A stretch of 64,000 bases of DNA, from positions 930,001 to 994,000 of the forward strand of contig NZ_SLXN01000001.1 in assembly GCF_004345855.1 (NCBI RefSeq), given 5' to 3'. Below are positions 1-13,952 of this stretch, in pieces (position 1 is the first letter of the stretch; each line of letters opens with the position of its first letter). The notes beneath the pieces are model-generated. The model worked only from the letters and a program-made list of their open reading frames with translations. It was not told the DNA's origin and searched no databases. The position numbers were made by a program, and so were the translations under genes. Origin of the DNA: Sphingomonas sp. BK235. GTDB lineage: Bacteria > Pseudomonadota > Alphaproteobacteria > Sphingomonadales > Sphingomonadaceae.

Positions 1-1852
<1,852 letters not shown>

Positions 1853-1853
<1 letters not shown>

Positions 1854-3748
1854 CAATCGTCCTCAAGTCCGAGCGCGCGGGCGTCTTCGTTTGCCTGCAC
1901 CAGATTTGCAAGCCGCTCATCCAGCGCGCGTTGTTCGTTCACCAACGCCACTTGTCGTTCGAACGCCTCGGCGGTGAAGCGCGCCTTCATCGCGGAAGTT
2001 GCTTCCGCCAGCGCAGCATCGACCTCCGGCCGGGCGACCAGGATCGCGATCGCCTCGTCGAGGTCGTCACGCGCCTGCTTCTCGTCGGCGCCGGCGCGCG
2101 TGAACGAATAGGGCATCGTATCGGCTCTCAAGAGGTCATGCGCGACCGTATCGAAACCGGACCGCGCCAATATGGTGACGAGCCGTCCGCTATCAAGCGG
2201 ATCGCCGCGACGATCCTCCAGCGCGACATCCACCACCGCCTCGAATAGCCGCCCGAGCGCCCCCTCGGCGAGGCGCAGGCCGCCCAGCACCTCCATGTGG
2301 CGCGCGATCTCGGCGGGGTGGCGGACCAGCCCGGCGAGCACCGCCTTGGCGAGCACGCGGTCGATCCCGCCCGCGGCGCCGACGCGCTTGGCGTCCTCGG
2401 TGACCGGCGGGGGCGGGGGCGTCCACTTCTGCCCGGGGCGACGCTGCGCCATCGGGTAGAAGGGCGTGCGCTGCTGGAACGGCTGGCGGGTGCGCGCGAA
2501 CTGCTCGTCGAAGCGGTGTCGGAACTCGGCCTGATACTCGGCGCGCACGCTCGGGTCGGTGATCGACTGGACGAGGTCGCCGAGGCGGCGCTTGAAGCCG
2601 GCGCGTTGCTCGGGCGTGGTCAGCGGCTCGGCGGCGAGCTCGTGCTGCCACAGCCGGTCCACCAGCGGCTGCGCGCTCCGCACCAGCGACTCGAACGCGC
2701 CCGGCCCCTGCGCGCGCATGAGGTCGTCGGGGTCCTGCCCCTCGGGCAGAGTGACGAAGGCGAGGCTGCGCCCCGGCGCGAGCAAGGGCAGCGCGCGCTG
2801 CGCCGCGCGGATCGCGGCTTTCTGCCCGGCCGCGTCGCCGTCGAGGCAGACATAGGGCACGTCGACGACGCGCCACAGCCGCTCGAGCTGCGCCTCGGTG
2901 AGCGCCGTGCCGAGCGGCGCCACCGCCTCGCCGATGCCGTGCTGCGCCAGCGCGACCGCGTCCATATAGCCCTCGACGACGAACAGCCGCTCGGCCTTGC
3001 GCGCGGCCGCGGCGGCGCGGTCGAGGTTGTAGAGCGTGCGGCCCTTGTCGAAGAGCGGGGTGTCGGGCGAGTTGAGGTATTTGGGCTCGCCGTCGCCGAT
3101 GATGCGCCCACCGAAGGCGATGACGCGGCCGCGCGGGTCGCGGATCGGGATCATCAGCCGGCCGCGGAAGCGATCGTAGGGCTCCTTGCCCTCGACCTGG
3201 ATCAGCAGCCCCGCCTCGATCAGCATGGCGTCGCCGAAATCCTTGAGCGCCGCGCGCAGCCGGGTGCGCGAGTCGGGCGCGTAGCCGAAGCCGAAGCTTC
3301 GCTGCGTCGCCCCGCTCACCCCGCGCTTGTCGAGCAAGGCGCGTGCGGCGGCGCCCTCGCTGCTGCCGAGCTGCTGAGTGAAGAAGTCGGCCGCGGCCTG
3401 CATCACGTCGTGGAGCGACTTGGCGCGCTCGGCGCGCTCAGCCGACTGGCGGTCCTGCGCGGGCATCTCCATCCCCGCCGCGGCGGCGAGTTCCTTGACC
3501 GCGTCGATGAAGGGCAGGCCCTGGTGATCGGTCAGCCAGCGGATCGCGTCGCCGTGCGCCGAGCAGCCGAAACAGTGATAGAAGCCCTTGTCGTCGTTGA
3601 CGTAGAAGCTGGGCGTCTTCTCGTTGTGGAAGGGGCAGCAGCCCTTCGACTCGCGCCCGGCGCGGGTGAGCTTGACCGTCTTGCCGACCAGCGCGGTGAG
3701 CGAGGTGCGCGCGCGCAGCTCGTCGAGGAAGGCGGGGGTGAGACTCAC
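1853..3748 (-). CDS. dnaG: DNA primase DnaG
   Basis: Makes RNA primers for replication at the fork, working with the replicative helicase. 631 residues, normal length for the family. The N-terminal CHC2 zinc finger uses C38, H41, C59 and C62. The catalytic TOPRIM core shows [12 protein letters not shown] and the metal-binding [12 protein letters not shown]. The C-terminal third is the variable helicase-interaction region. The start is GTG at 3748; an AAGGGG Shine-Dalgarno-like run lies 12 bases upstream, and the nearby ATG at about 3756 is in another frame and closes after three codons. Its stop overlaps the rpoD start by one base. Confidence 0.96.
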
Positions 3749-3853
3749 CGTCGCATTATACCCCTTATGACGCAGGGGCGCGCGGAGGGCAATGTGTCGC
3801 AGTGGGACGGGGTGTTTTCACCCCGTCCGGTCGTCACACCGGAACACCTCCTA

Positions 3854-3951
3854 CCGTCATCCCGGACTTGTTCCGGGATCCACTGTTCCGCGGGCGCAAC
3901 GCTTTCCGGAAGTGCGGCTCGGTGGATCCCGGAACAAGTCCGGGATGACGG
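3854..3951. repeat. Paired-hairpin intergenic repeat, copy 1
   Basis: A 98-base element with two perfectly complementary 30-base arms (3854-3883 and 3922-3951). Each arm is itself a hairpin of the form ATCCCGGA-CTTGT-TCCGGGAT. The 38-base centre is not conserved. It lies between yqeY and dnaG. The same element recurs at 10422-10520, 22690-22787 and, with compensatory substitutions, 49757-49854. The architecture resembles REP/BIME-like elements. Apparent proteins containing HPGLVPGST are translations of this element and are not genes. Confidence 0.9.
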
Positions 3952-4025
3952 CGGTGTGGGGGCGAAGCGCTCGAACCACTGCGCCTCCCCGCGCCCCCGC
4001 GCGAAGCCTCACCCGGCCCCCGGTC

Positions 4026-4481
4026 TCACCCCGCCAGCGCCGCCTTCACCAGCGCGCTCGCCTTGCTCATGTCGAGCGTGCTGGCGTGACGCGCCTTCAG
4101 CTCGGCCATCACCCGGCCCATGTCCTTCATGCCGCCAGCGCCCAGCTCGGCCTTGATCGACTCGATCGCGGCGCGGGTCTCCTCCTCGCTCATCTGCTGC
4201 GGCAGGAAGCGCTCGATCACCGCCACCTCGGCCTGCTCGGCCGCGGCCAGCTCGGGGCGGCCGCCCTGCTCGTACATCGCGATCGACTCGCGGCGCTGTT
4301 TCACCATCTTCTGCAGCACCTCGACCACGACCGCGTCGTCGTCCGCCGGCGCCGCGCCGGTGCGCAGCTCGATGTCACGATTCTTCACCGCCGCCTGGAT
4401 CAGCCCGATGGTGGCGCGCGCCTCCTTGTCGCCCGCCTTCATCGCCGCGATCTGCGCGGCCTTGATGTCGTCCCGAATCAT
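4026..4481 (-). CDS. yqeY: GatB/YqeY domain protein
   Basis: 151-residue YqeY-family protein related to the C-terminal tail domain of the GatB amidotransferase subunit. Its own function is poorly defined; a role connected with tRNA charging is inferred only from the domain. The N-terminus MIRDDIKAAQIAAMKAGDK and the segment around RRESIAMYEQGGRPELAAAE are typical, and the all-helical composition fits. It lies upstream of dnaG and rpoD on the same strand, as in many alphaproteobacteria, separated by a 277-base gap that carries a repeat element. It diverges from carA. Confidence 0.9.
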   Translation of the reverse strand: MIRDDIKAAQIAAMKAGDKEARATIGLIQAAVKNRDIELRTGAAPADDDAVVVEVLQKMVKQRRESIAMYEQGGRPELAAAEQAEVAVIERFLPQQMSEEETRAAIESIKAELGAGGMKDMGRVMAELKARHASTLDMSKASALVKAALAG

Positions 4482-4499
4482 ACCCGTGTCCTTAACCGA

Positions 4500-4528
4500 T
4501 TGACGCGTCCGGCGCGCGTCTCTAGCGG
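4500..4528 (+). promoter_or_regulatory. Possible carA promoter
   Basis: TTGACG (4500-4505) and TAGCGG (4523-4528) are separated by 17 bases in the yqeY-carA divergent gap. The -35 match is good but the -10 match is poor, so this is only a candidate. An AAGGAG ribosome binding site follows at 4559-4564, 12 bases before the carA ATG. Confidence 0.3.
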
Positions 4529-4576
4529 GCGGGGCTTAGCGACATTGCCGACCCACACAAGGAGTGCCCGCCTGCC

Positions 4577-5764
4577 ATGGCCGACGCCACGTTTCCGCAC
4601 GCGCCCAGACCGGATGGAGCGACGGGTGTCCTCGTCCTCGCCAGCGGCGAGGTGGCGTGGGGCCGCGGCTTCGGCGCGACCGGCCAGGCGGTGGGCGAAG
4701 TGTGCTTCCACACCGCCATGACGGGTTACCAGGAGATCATGACCGACCCGAGCTTCGCCGGTCAGATCATCACCTTCACCTTCCCGCATATCGGCAATGT
4801 CGGGGCCAACCCGGACGACGTCGAGGCCGACAACCCGCACGCGCTCGGCATGATCGTGCGCGAGGACCCGACCGCGCCGAGCAACTTCCGCGCGATGGAG
4901 AATCTAGACGGCTGGATGGAGCGGCATGCGCGGATCGGGCTGGCGGGGGTGGACACGCGCGCGCTGACGCGGCGCATCCGCGGCGGCGGGGCGCCGACCG
5001 GCGTGGTGGCGCATGCGCCCGACGGGCAGTTCGACCTCGACCTGCTGCTCAAGCTGGCGCGCGGCTGGCCCGGGCTGGAGGGCATGGACCTCGCCAAGGA
5101 CGTCACGCGCGAGACGCACGGTAGCTGGGAGGGCGGCATCTGGCGGCTCGGCTTCGGCTATGACGGCGCCGGCGAGGGCGCGCGACCGCACGTGGTCGCG
5201 GTGGATTACGGCAGCAAGTTCAACATCTTCCGCAACTTGGTTCAGGCCGGGGCGAAGGTGTCGGTGGTGCCCGCGACCGCGACCTTCGACGAGATCATGG
5301 CGCTCGCGCCCGACGGCATCTTCCTCTCCAACGGCCCCGGCGACCCCGCCGCCACGGGCGAATACGCCGTGCCGGTGATCCGTCAGCTGCTCGACACCGG
5401 CAAGCCGCTGTTCGGCATCTGCCTCGGCCATCAGCTGCTCGCGCTGGCGGTGGGGGCGCGTACGACCAAGATGTTCCAGGGGCACCGCGGCGCCAACCAC
5501 CCGGTCAAGCGGCTGAGCGACGGCGCGGTCGAGATCACCAGCATGAACCACGGCTTCGCGGTCGAGCGCGCGACGCTGCCCGCCAACGCGCGCGAGACGC
5601 ACGTCTCGCTGTTCGACGGCAGCAACGCCGGGCTCGAGCTGACCGACCGGCCCGCGTTCAGCGTGCAATATCACCCCGAGGCGAGCCCGGGGCCGCAGGA
5701 CAGCCTGTATTTGTTTGAGCGCTTCGTGGGAGCGTTGACGCCGCTCAAGGATCCCACGGATTGA
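4577..5764 (+). CDS. carA: Carbamoyl-phosphate synthase small (glutaminase) subunit
   Basis: Hydrolyses glutamine and passes ammonia to CarB to make carbamoyl phosphate for pyrimidine and arginine synthesis. 395 residues. The N-terminal CarA domain runs to about residue 140 (TAMTGYQEIMTDPSF). The class I glutaminase domain follows, with the nucleophile in GICLGHQLL (C282) and the His/Glu pair in QYHPEASPGP near the C-terminus. ATG 4577 has AAGGAG 12 bases upstream. The last 20 bases overlap the end of the convergent vapC. carB, normally the adjacent partner, is 682 bases away because a toxin-antitoxin pair lies between them. Confidence 0.96.
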   Translation: MADATFPHAPRPDGATGVLVLASGEVAWGRGFGATGQAVGEVCFHTAMTGYQEIMTDPSFAGQIITFTFPHIGNVGANPDDVEADNPHALGMIVREDPTAPSNFRAMENLDGWMERHARIGLAGVDTRALTRRIRGGGAPTGVVAHAPDGQFDLDLLLKLARGWPGLEGMDLAKDVTRETHGSWEGGIWRLGFGYDGAGEGARPHVVAVDYGSKFNIFRNLVQAGAKVSVVPATATFDEIMALAPDGIFLSNGPGDPAATGEYAVPVIRQLLDTGKPLFGICLGHQLLALAVGARTTKMFQGHRGANHPVKRLSDGAVEITSMNHGFAVERATLPANARETHVSLFDGSNAGLELTDRPAFSVQYHPEASPGPQDSLYLFERFVGALTPLKDPTD

Positions 5765-6158
5765 TGAGCGAGACGCCCATCATCACGAAGTCCGACGTGT
5801 TGCGTGTCGCCAGTGGGACGCCGAGCGACAGAGCCTGCGCCGCGAGCAGGCTGTCCGGGTATCGCGCGCGGAGGTCGGTGACGATCATCGCGCCCGTCAT
5901 CTCGCCCCAGCGGCGTGCCGCGGCAATGTCGAACGGCACGAGCCGCGCGACATGTGTCTCGATCAATCGCTCGAGCCAAGCGGCGAGGAGCTCGCGTTTG
6001 GCGCGACCGCGCGTCGTGCAGATGCCGGCGGTGATCTCGGCCACTACGACCGTGGACAGCAAGGTCCTGCGTCGGTGCTCGAACAGCCAGTCCACCACCC
6101 GCAGAGCCGGAATGGGGCGCGCGAGTTCGCTGAAGACGTTGGTATCAATCAAAATCAT
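5745..6158 (-). CDS. vapC: PIN-domain toxin, VapC/FitB type
   Basis: Predicted RNase toxin of a type II toxin-antitoxin pair. 137 residues. All four acidic PIN residues are present: D5 (LIDTN), E41 (VAEITAGI), D102 (YPDSLLAA) and D123 (RNTSDF). This suggests an active enzyme. The sequence is closest in style to the FitB subgroup (DTNVFSELARP). It overlaps its antitoxin by 14 bases and overlaps the 3' end of carA, on the opposite strand, by 20 bases. FitB/VapC toxins usually cleave RNA; the target here cannot be read from sequence. Confidence 0.9.
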   Translation of the reverse strand: MILIDTNVFSELARPIPALRVVDWLFEHRRRTLLSTVVVAEITAGICTTRGRAKRELLAAWLERLIETHVARLVPFDIAAARRWGEMTGAMIVTDLRARYPDSLLAAQALSLGVPLATRNTSDFVMMGVSLINPWDP

Positions 6159-6390
6159 CGTAGAGGAACGGCACGCTGCGCTGCTCGATCGTCCGCGCCG
6201 GCCAGTCGATCTCGACGCCGGGACGGGTCATGGCGATCAACTCGCTGACCCAATCGTCGTCGGTCCGCTTGGCCGCGCTGCGCTGGACCAGCCCGCCGAT
6301 CTCTTCCTCGACCGAGCGGCCATGGCTCTCGGCACGGTCACGCAAGGCGCGCGTGGCCTCGTCGCCGATCTCCACCGTGAACCGTTCCAT
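6145..6390 (-). CDS. vapB: Antitoxin of the PIN-toxin pair, FitA/VapB-like
   Basis: 81-residue cognate antitoxin, transcribed first and overlapping vapC by 14 bases. The N-terminal half (MERFTVEIGDEATRALRDRA, then a second helix after SHGRSVEEEIG) fits a ribbon-helix-helix DNA-binding fold of the FitA class. The C-terminal tail (around EQRSVPFLYDDFD) is acidic and aromatic, as expected of a segment that docks in the PIN active site. Such antitoxins usually autorepress their operon. The ATG is at 6390, only 56 bases from the start of carB on the other strand, so the two promoters must share this short gap. Confidence 0.85.
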   Translation of the reverse strand: MERFTVEIGDEATRALRDRAESHGRSVEEEIGGLVQRSAAKRTDDDWVSELIAMTRPGVEIDWPARTIEQRSVPFLYDDFD

Positions 6391-6446
6391 CGCCGCCGGC
6401 GCTCCGTTGCTGGCCCGTTCCTATCATATCGCGATAGAGCTGAGTA

Positions 6447-9791
<3,345 letters not shown>

Positions 9792-9866
9792 TCCCCAGAC
9801 AATCCGGATGGTGCGGGTGGTCGCGACGACGCGGCCGCTCGGGGGGTGTTATTCGAAGGATAGACG

Positions 9867-10343
9867 ATGGCGACGGTCGAGAAGATGCCGATGCTGCAGG
9901 AGGGCTATGAGAAGCTGAACGCTGATCTCAAGCGCCTCAAGACCGAGCGGCCGCAGATCGTCGACGCGATCGAGGAAGCCCGCGCGCACGGCGACCTCTC
10001 CGAGAACGCCGAATATCACGCTGCCAAGGAGCGGCAGGGCCAGATCGAGGCGTCGATCGCCGACATCGAGGACAAGCTCAGCCGCGCGCAGATCATCGAC
10101 CCGCGCGACCTGTCGGGCGACAAGATCGTGTTCGGCGCCACGGTCACGCTGATCGACGAGGACGACAAGCCGGTGCGCTATCAGATCGTCGGCCAGACCG
10201 AGGCCGACGCCAAGACCGGCCGCATCAGCTACAACTCGCCGCTCGGCCGCGCGCTGATCGGGCGCAGCGTCGACGACGAGGTCGAGGTCGCGGTGCCGGC
10301 GGGGGATCGCTATTACGTGGTGTCGAAGATCGAGTTCATCTGA
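9867..10343 (+). CDS. greA: Transcription elongation factor GreA
   Basis: 158 residues, exactly the family length. It rescues backtracked RNA polymerase by inserting its coiled coil into the secondary channel to stimulate transcript cleavage. The N-terminal coiled coil with its acidic tip ([20 protein letters not shown]) and the C-terminal FKBP-like domain ending [20 protein letters not shown] are both clear. It lies 75 bases after carB on the same strand; carB-greA adjacency is usual in alphaproteobacteria. It is followed by an intergenic repeat and then by the convergent rsmA. Confidence 0.97.
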   Translation: MATVEKMPMLQEGYEKLNADLKRLKTERPQIVDAIEEARAHGDLSENAEYHAAKERQGQIEASIADIEDKLSRAQIIDPRDLSGDKIVFGATVTLIDEDDKPVRYQIVGQTEADAKTGRISYNSPLGRALIGRSVDDEVEVAVPAGDRYYVVSKIEFI

Positions 10344-10421
10344 GCGCGGTGGGCAGGGTTCGTCCACTCGAACGATAGGTCGGCGCGTCGTTCGTAAGCG
10401 ACACTTGCCCCTTCCTCTCTC

Positions 10422-10520
10422 CCGTCATCCCGGACTTGTTCCGGGATCCACCGCGCCGCGTACCTTTCGGAGAGTTGCTGCCGCGGAGCAGTGGATCCCG
10501 GAACAAGTCCGGGATGACGG
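10422..10520. repeat. Paired-hairpin intergenic repeat, copy 2
   Basis: Same element as at 3854: arms 10422-10451 and 10491-10520 are perfect 30-base complements and identical to copy 1. The 39-base centre differs. It sits between the convergent greA and rsmA, where it could also act as a transcription barrier. Confidence 0.9.
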
Positions 10521-10607
10521 AAGGGTGGGAAAGGCCTACTGGCGCCGCTTCGTCGGCTGCCGGATCGTCGCCTTGGGACAGGGTATCGAGCGCGCCGCGC
10601 CCATCGC

Positions 10608-11453
10608 TCAGCCCCGATCACCATCCAGCCGCCGCGCCACCGCGACGAACTCCTCGACGCTGACCGTCTCCGCGCGACGCGTCGGGTCGATCCCCTCCGC
10701 CTCGGCCGCTTCGATCGCGCCGGGCACGCCGCGCAGGCTCTGCCGCAGCATCTTGCGCCGCTGCCCGAACGCCGCCGCGGTCAGCCGCTCGAGCGTCTCC
10801 AGCCGCACGCCCTCCGGCGCATCCTCCGGCACGAGATGGACCACCGCCGACATCACCTTGGGCGGCGGGGTGAAGGCCGAGCGGTGCACCGGCATCGCGA
10901 TCCGCGCGCTCGCGCGCCACTGCGCCAGCACCGCGAGCCGACCATAAGCGTCGCCGCCGACCGGCGCGACGATCCGCTCCGCCACCTCGCGCTGGAACAT
11001 CAGCGTGAGCGACTGCCACCACGGTCGCCACTCCGCCGATAGCCAGCCGACCAGCAGCGCCGTGCCGACATTATAGGGCAGGTTGGAGACGATGTGCGGC
11101 GCGCTCGTGAACAGCGCGCGCGCGTCGATCGCGGTGGCGTCGCCCTCGATCACCTCGAGCCGCCCCGGATAGGCCGCGCCCAGTTCGGCCAGTGCGGGGA
11201 TGCAGCGGCGGTCGCGCTCGATCGCGGTGACGCGCGCCCCCGCGGCGAGCAGCGCGCGAGTCAGCCCGCCCGGACCGGGGCCGACCTCGAGCACCTCGGC
11301 GCCGGCGAGATCGCCGGGGACGCGCGCGATGCGGGCGAGCAGCTGCGAGTCGAACAGGAAGTTCTGCCCCAGTGCCTTGGACGCGTTGAGGCCGTAGCGC
11401 GCGATGACGTCGCGCAGCGGCGGCAGCGCCGCCGGCGCGGGCACGTCACTCAC
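10608..11453 (-). CDS. rsmA: 16S rRNA dimethyladenosine transferase
   Basis: KsgA/RsmA dimethylates two adjacent adenines near the 3' end of 16S rRNA during small-subunit assembly. 281 residues. The SAM-binding motif [13 protein letters not shown], the start motif GQNFLFD and the catalytic [11 protein letters not shown] are all present. The start chosen is GTG 11453, which overlaps the pdxA stop (GTGA). A longer frame upstream only reads through pdxA. It is the last gene of the leftward lptD-surA-pdxA-rsmA cluster, a gene order also known from gammaproteobacteria. Confidence 0.95.
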   Translation of the reverse strand: MSDVPAPAALPPLRDVIARYGLNASKALGQNFLFDSQLLARIARVPGDLAGAEVLEVGPGPGGLTRALLAAGARVTAIERDRRCIPALAELGAAYPGRLEVIEGDATAIDARALFTSAPHIVSNLPYNVGTALLVGWLSAEWRPWWQSLTLMFQREVAERIVAPVGGDAYGRLAVLAQWRASARIAMPVHRSAFTPPPKVMSAVVHLVPEDAPEGVRLETLERLTAAAFGQRRKMLRQSLRGVPGAIEAAEAEGIDPTRRAETVSVEEFVAVARRLDGDRG

Positions 11454-12451
11454 GCCGCGGCTGCGCAGAGCGCGCGCTGGCGCGCCGCGGCGTCCGCCAT
11501 GGCGATCGCGGCGATCGTCGCGCCGGGGTGCGCTACGCCCGTACCGGCGATACCGAAGGCGGTGCCGTGATCGGGCGAGGTGCGCACGATCGGCAGCCCC
11601 AGCGTGATGTTGACGCCATCGTCGAAGTGGAGCGTCTTGAGCGGCACCAGCGCCTGGTCGTGGTAGCAGCACAGGGCCGCGTCATACTGATCGCGCGCGC
11701 GCGCGTGGAACATCGTGTCGGCGGGGAAGGGGCCGCGCGCGTCGATGCCCTCGGCGACGAGCTGCTCGATCGCGGGGCGGATCACGTCGATCTCCTCGCG
11801 CCCCATCGTGCCGTCCTCGCCCGCGTGCGGGTTGAAGCCCGCGAAGGCGAGCCGCGGCGCGGCGATGCCGAAGTTGCGCGTCAGCCCGCGCGCGGTCACG
11901 CGCGCCTTGGCGACGATCAGCTCGACGCTCAGCAGCCCCGACACCGAGGCGAGCGCGACATGGGTCGTGATCGGCACCACGCGCAGCCCCGGTCCGGCGA
12001 GCATCATCACCGCATTGTCGCGCGCGATGCCGCAGCGCTCGGCGACGAACTCGGTCTGGCCCGGATGCGTGAAGCCGACGCCGTAGAGTTGCGACTTGGA
12101 CACCGGCCCGGTCACCAGCGCGCGGCCCGCGCCCGAGCGTACCAGCCCGGCGGCGAGCTCCAATGCGTGGAGCGCGCAGCGCGCGCCGTCGGCGTCGGGC
12201 TGGCCCGGCACGATCTCGCCCGCGTCCTGCACGGTGAGCACGGGCAAGGCCTCGTCGAAGACGCGGTCGACCGCGGCGAGATCGCTCACCGGCGCGATCG
12301 GCCCGTCCCATACGCGTGCCACCGCGCGCCCGTCGCCGACCGCGACGAACGGCGGGAGCGCGCGCGCCTCGCGTTCCATCCACGCCTTGGCGATCGTCTC
12401 CGGCCCGATCCCCGCGGGATCCCCCATCGAGATGACGATCGGCTGGGTCAC
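11450..12451 (-). CDS. pdxA: 4-hydroxythreonine-4-phosphate dehydrogenase
   Basis: NAD-dependent oxidation and decarboxylation step of pyridoxal phosphate synthesis. 333 residues, as expected. Family motifs visible include the N-terminal [35 protein letters not shown] with a metal-ligand histidine, and NPHAGEDG with another. GTG start 11 bases after the surA stop; the stop overlaps the rsmA start. The enzyme has no obvious functional link to its LPS-assembly and chaperone neighbours; the cluster is simply conserved. Confidence 0.96.
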   Translation of the reverse strand: MTQPIVISMGDPAGIGPETIAKAWMEREARALPPFVAVGDGRAVARVWDGPIAPVSDLAAVDRVFDEALPVLTVQDAGEIVPGQPDADGARCALHALELAAGLVRSGAGRALVTGPVSKSQLYGVGFTHPGQTEFVAERCGIARDNAVMMLAGPGLRVVPITTHVALASVSGLLSVELIVAKARVTARGLTRNFGIAAPRLAFAGFNPHAGEDGTMGREEIDVIRPAIEQLVAEGIDARGPFPADTMFHARARDQYDAALCCYHDQALVPLKTLHFDDGVNITLGLPIVRTSPDHGTAFGIAGTGVAHPGATIAAIAMADAAARQRALCAAAA

Positions 12452-12461
12452 GCGGCGGTCC

Positions 12462-13841
12462 TCAGCGATACTCGATCACCGCGTCGCGGCGCAGATCGCG
12501 GAGTGCCTGCTGCGCGCGCAGGTTGACGCGCTGTTGCTCGAGCTGGCTCTGCACCTGCTGCGCGCCCGGCAGCTGACCGCCCGACGCCTCGTCACGACCG
12601 CACAGCACCAGCGTGCGCACGCCCTCGGTCGGCGAACCGAAGGGCGGCGTGGCCTGACCGACCTGGAGCGACACCATGATCGTCTGGAGCGGCGGGGGCA
12701 GGTCGCGGATGCGGATGGCGTCATTGTCGACCACCTCGGCGTTGAGCGTCGCCGCGACCTTCGCCACCGAGCCGCAGCCCTGCAGCTTCTGGATCGCCTC
12801 GGCGAAGGCCGAGGTGCGCGCGGTCGCCTGCGTCTGGGTCGTGTTGGCGGGGAATTTGATCGTCATCTGCTTGAGGCTGAGCCGCGCGTCGCGCGGGTCG
12901 GCGCTGCCGACGCGGCGCTTGTCGACCAGATAGAGGATCGAGAAACCGCCCGGCGTCGCCACCGGGCCGGCGACCTGACCGACCTGCATCGTCGTCGCCG
13001 CCTGCGCCAGCGCCTCGGGCAGCTGTGCGGTGCGCACCCAGCCGAGATCGCCGCCGACGCCGCGGGTCGAGGCTTCGGAGAAGTTGCGCGCGAAATAGGC
13101 GAACGGCGCCTGTCCCTTGCCGATCTCGGCGATCAGCTGGCGCGCGTTGGTGAAGACCTGTTCCTGGCGATCGGGCGTCGCGGACAGATAGATCTCGTTG
13201 AGGTGGAACTCTTCGGTTCCCTTGGCCGCCTCGAGCCGGTCGAGGATCGCCTTCACCTCTTCGTCACCGACGTTGACGAAGGGTTCGACGCGGCGGCTGA
13301 GATACTTGTTCCACGCCAGCTCGCCCTCGATCTGGCGGCGGATCGAGCGGTCGGACGAGCCATTCTCGCGCAGGAAGGTGGCGAATTGCTCGGGGGTCTT
13401 GCCGAAGTTGCGCGAGACGCGCGCGAAGCTCTGGTCGATCTGATCCTTGGTGATCGTGACGTCGGCGGTCTTGGCCTGCTGGATCTCGAGCGTCTCGTCG
13501 ATGAGCTGGCGCAGCACCTGGAGCTGGAGCCGCTCGCGTTCCTGATCGGACAGTTTGACGTTGTTCGCCGCGGCGATCAGCGCGACGCGCTGGTCGACGT
13601 CGGTGCGCGTGATCACCGTCTCGTTGACGATCGCGGTGGCCTTGCGGATGTTCGGGTCGACATTCCCGAAGACCTGCAGGTTGGCGGGCAGGCCGAGCCC
13701 GGTCGGATCGACCGCGCCGGCGCCCTGCTCGGGGCCGTCCTGATCGGCCGCGGTCTGCGCGATGGCGACCCCGGCGGTCCCCACCATCAGCAGCGCCGCC
13801 AGCATCCGGCGGGTCAGCGCCACGCCCCTCGTCTTCGTCAT
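12462..13841 (-). CDS. surA: Periplasmic peptidyl-prolyl isomerase/chaperone SurA
   Basis: Periplasmic chaperone that escorts outer-membrane proteins to the Bam machinery. 459 residues from ATG 13841, chosen because a signal peptide begins there (MTKTRGVALTRRMLAALL, cleavage likely after AIAQ). An upstream in-frame ATG would add 17 charged residues before it. An N-terminal SurA helical domain (residues about 60-190) is followed by a parvulin-type isomerase domain (SEASTRGVGGDLGWVRTAQLP). It follows lptD; LptD is a known SurA client, so the pairing makes functional sense. Confidence 0.93.
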   Translation of the reverse strand: MTKTRGVALTRRMLAALLMVGTAGVAIAQTAADQDGPEQGAGAVDPTGLGLPANLQVFGNVDPNIRKATAIVNETVITRTDVDQRVALIAAANNVKLSDQERERLQLQVLRQLIDETLEIQQAKTADVTITKDQIDQSFARVSRNFGKTPEQFATFLRENGSSDRSIRRQIEGELAWNKYLSRRVEPFVNVGDEEVKAILDRLEAAKGTEEFHLNEIYLSATPDRQEQVFTNARQLIAEIGKGQAPFAYFARNFSEASTRGVGGDLGWVRTAQLPEALAQAATTMQVGQVAGPVATPGGFSILYLVDKRRVGSADPRDARLSLKQMTIKFPANTTQTQATARTSAFAEAIQKLQGCGSVAKVAATLNAEVVDNDAIRIRDLPPPLQTIMVSLQVGQATPPFGSPTEGVRTLVLCGRDEASGGQLPGAQQVQSQLEQQRVNLRAQQALRDLRRDAVIEYR

Positions 13842-13952
13842 CACGTGTGTCTCGACATCCCTATCGCATCGCCGTCCGTCGATCGCGTCCACCGCGAGAC
13901 CCGCACGGCCGGACGTACGCGACCTGTTGCACGGAGCGAACTGAACAGGGGC

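Noticed and set aside
3755-3760. Perfect TATAAT on the minus strand just before dnaG as a promoter
   Set aside because: No -35 box at 15-19 bases (closest TTGCCC is 26 away), and transcription would begin at the GTG. Considered chance or at best a weak leaderless start.
3792-4721. Protein with HPGLVPGST-like segments
   Set aside because: Translation of repeat copy 1 and of the antisense of yqeY; the same peptide recurs at every repeat copy.
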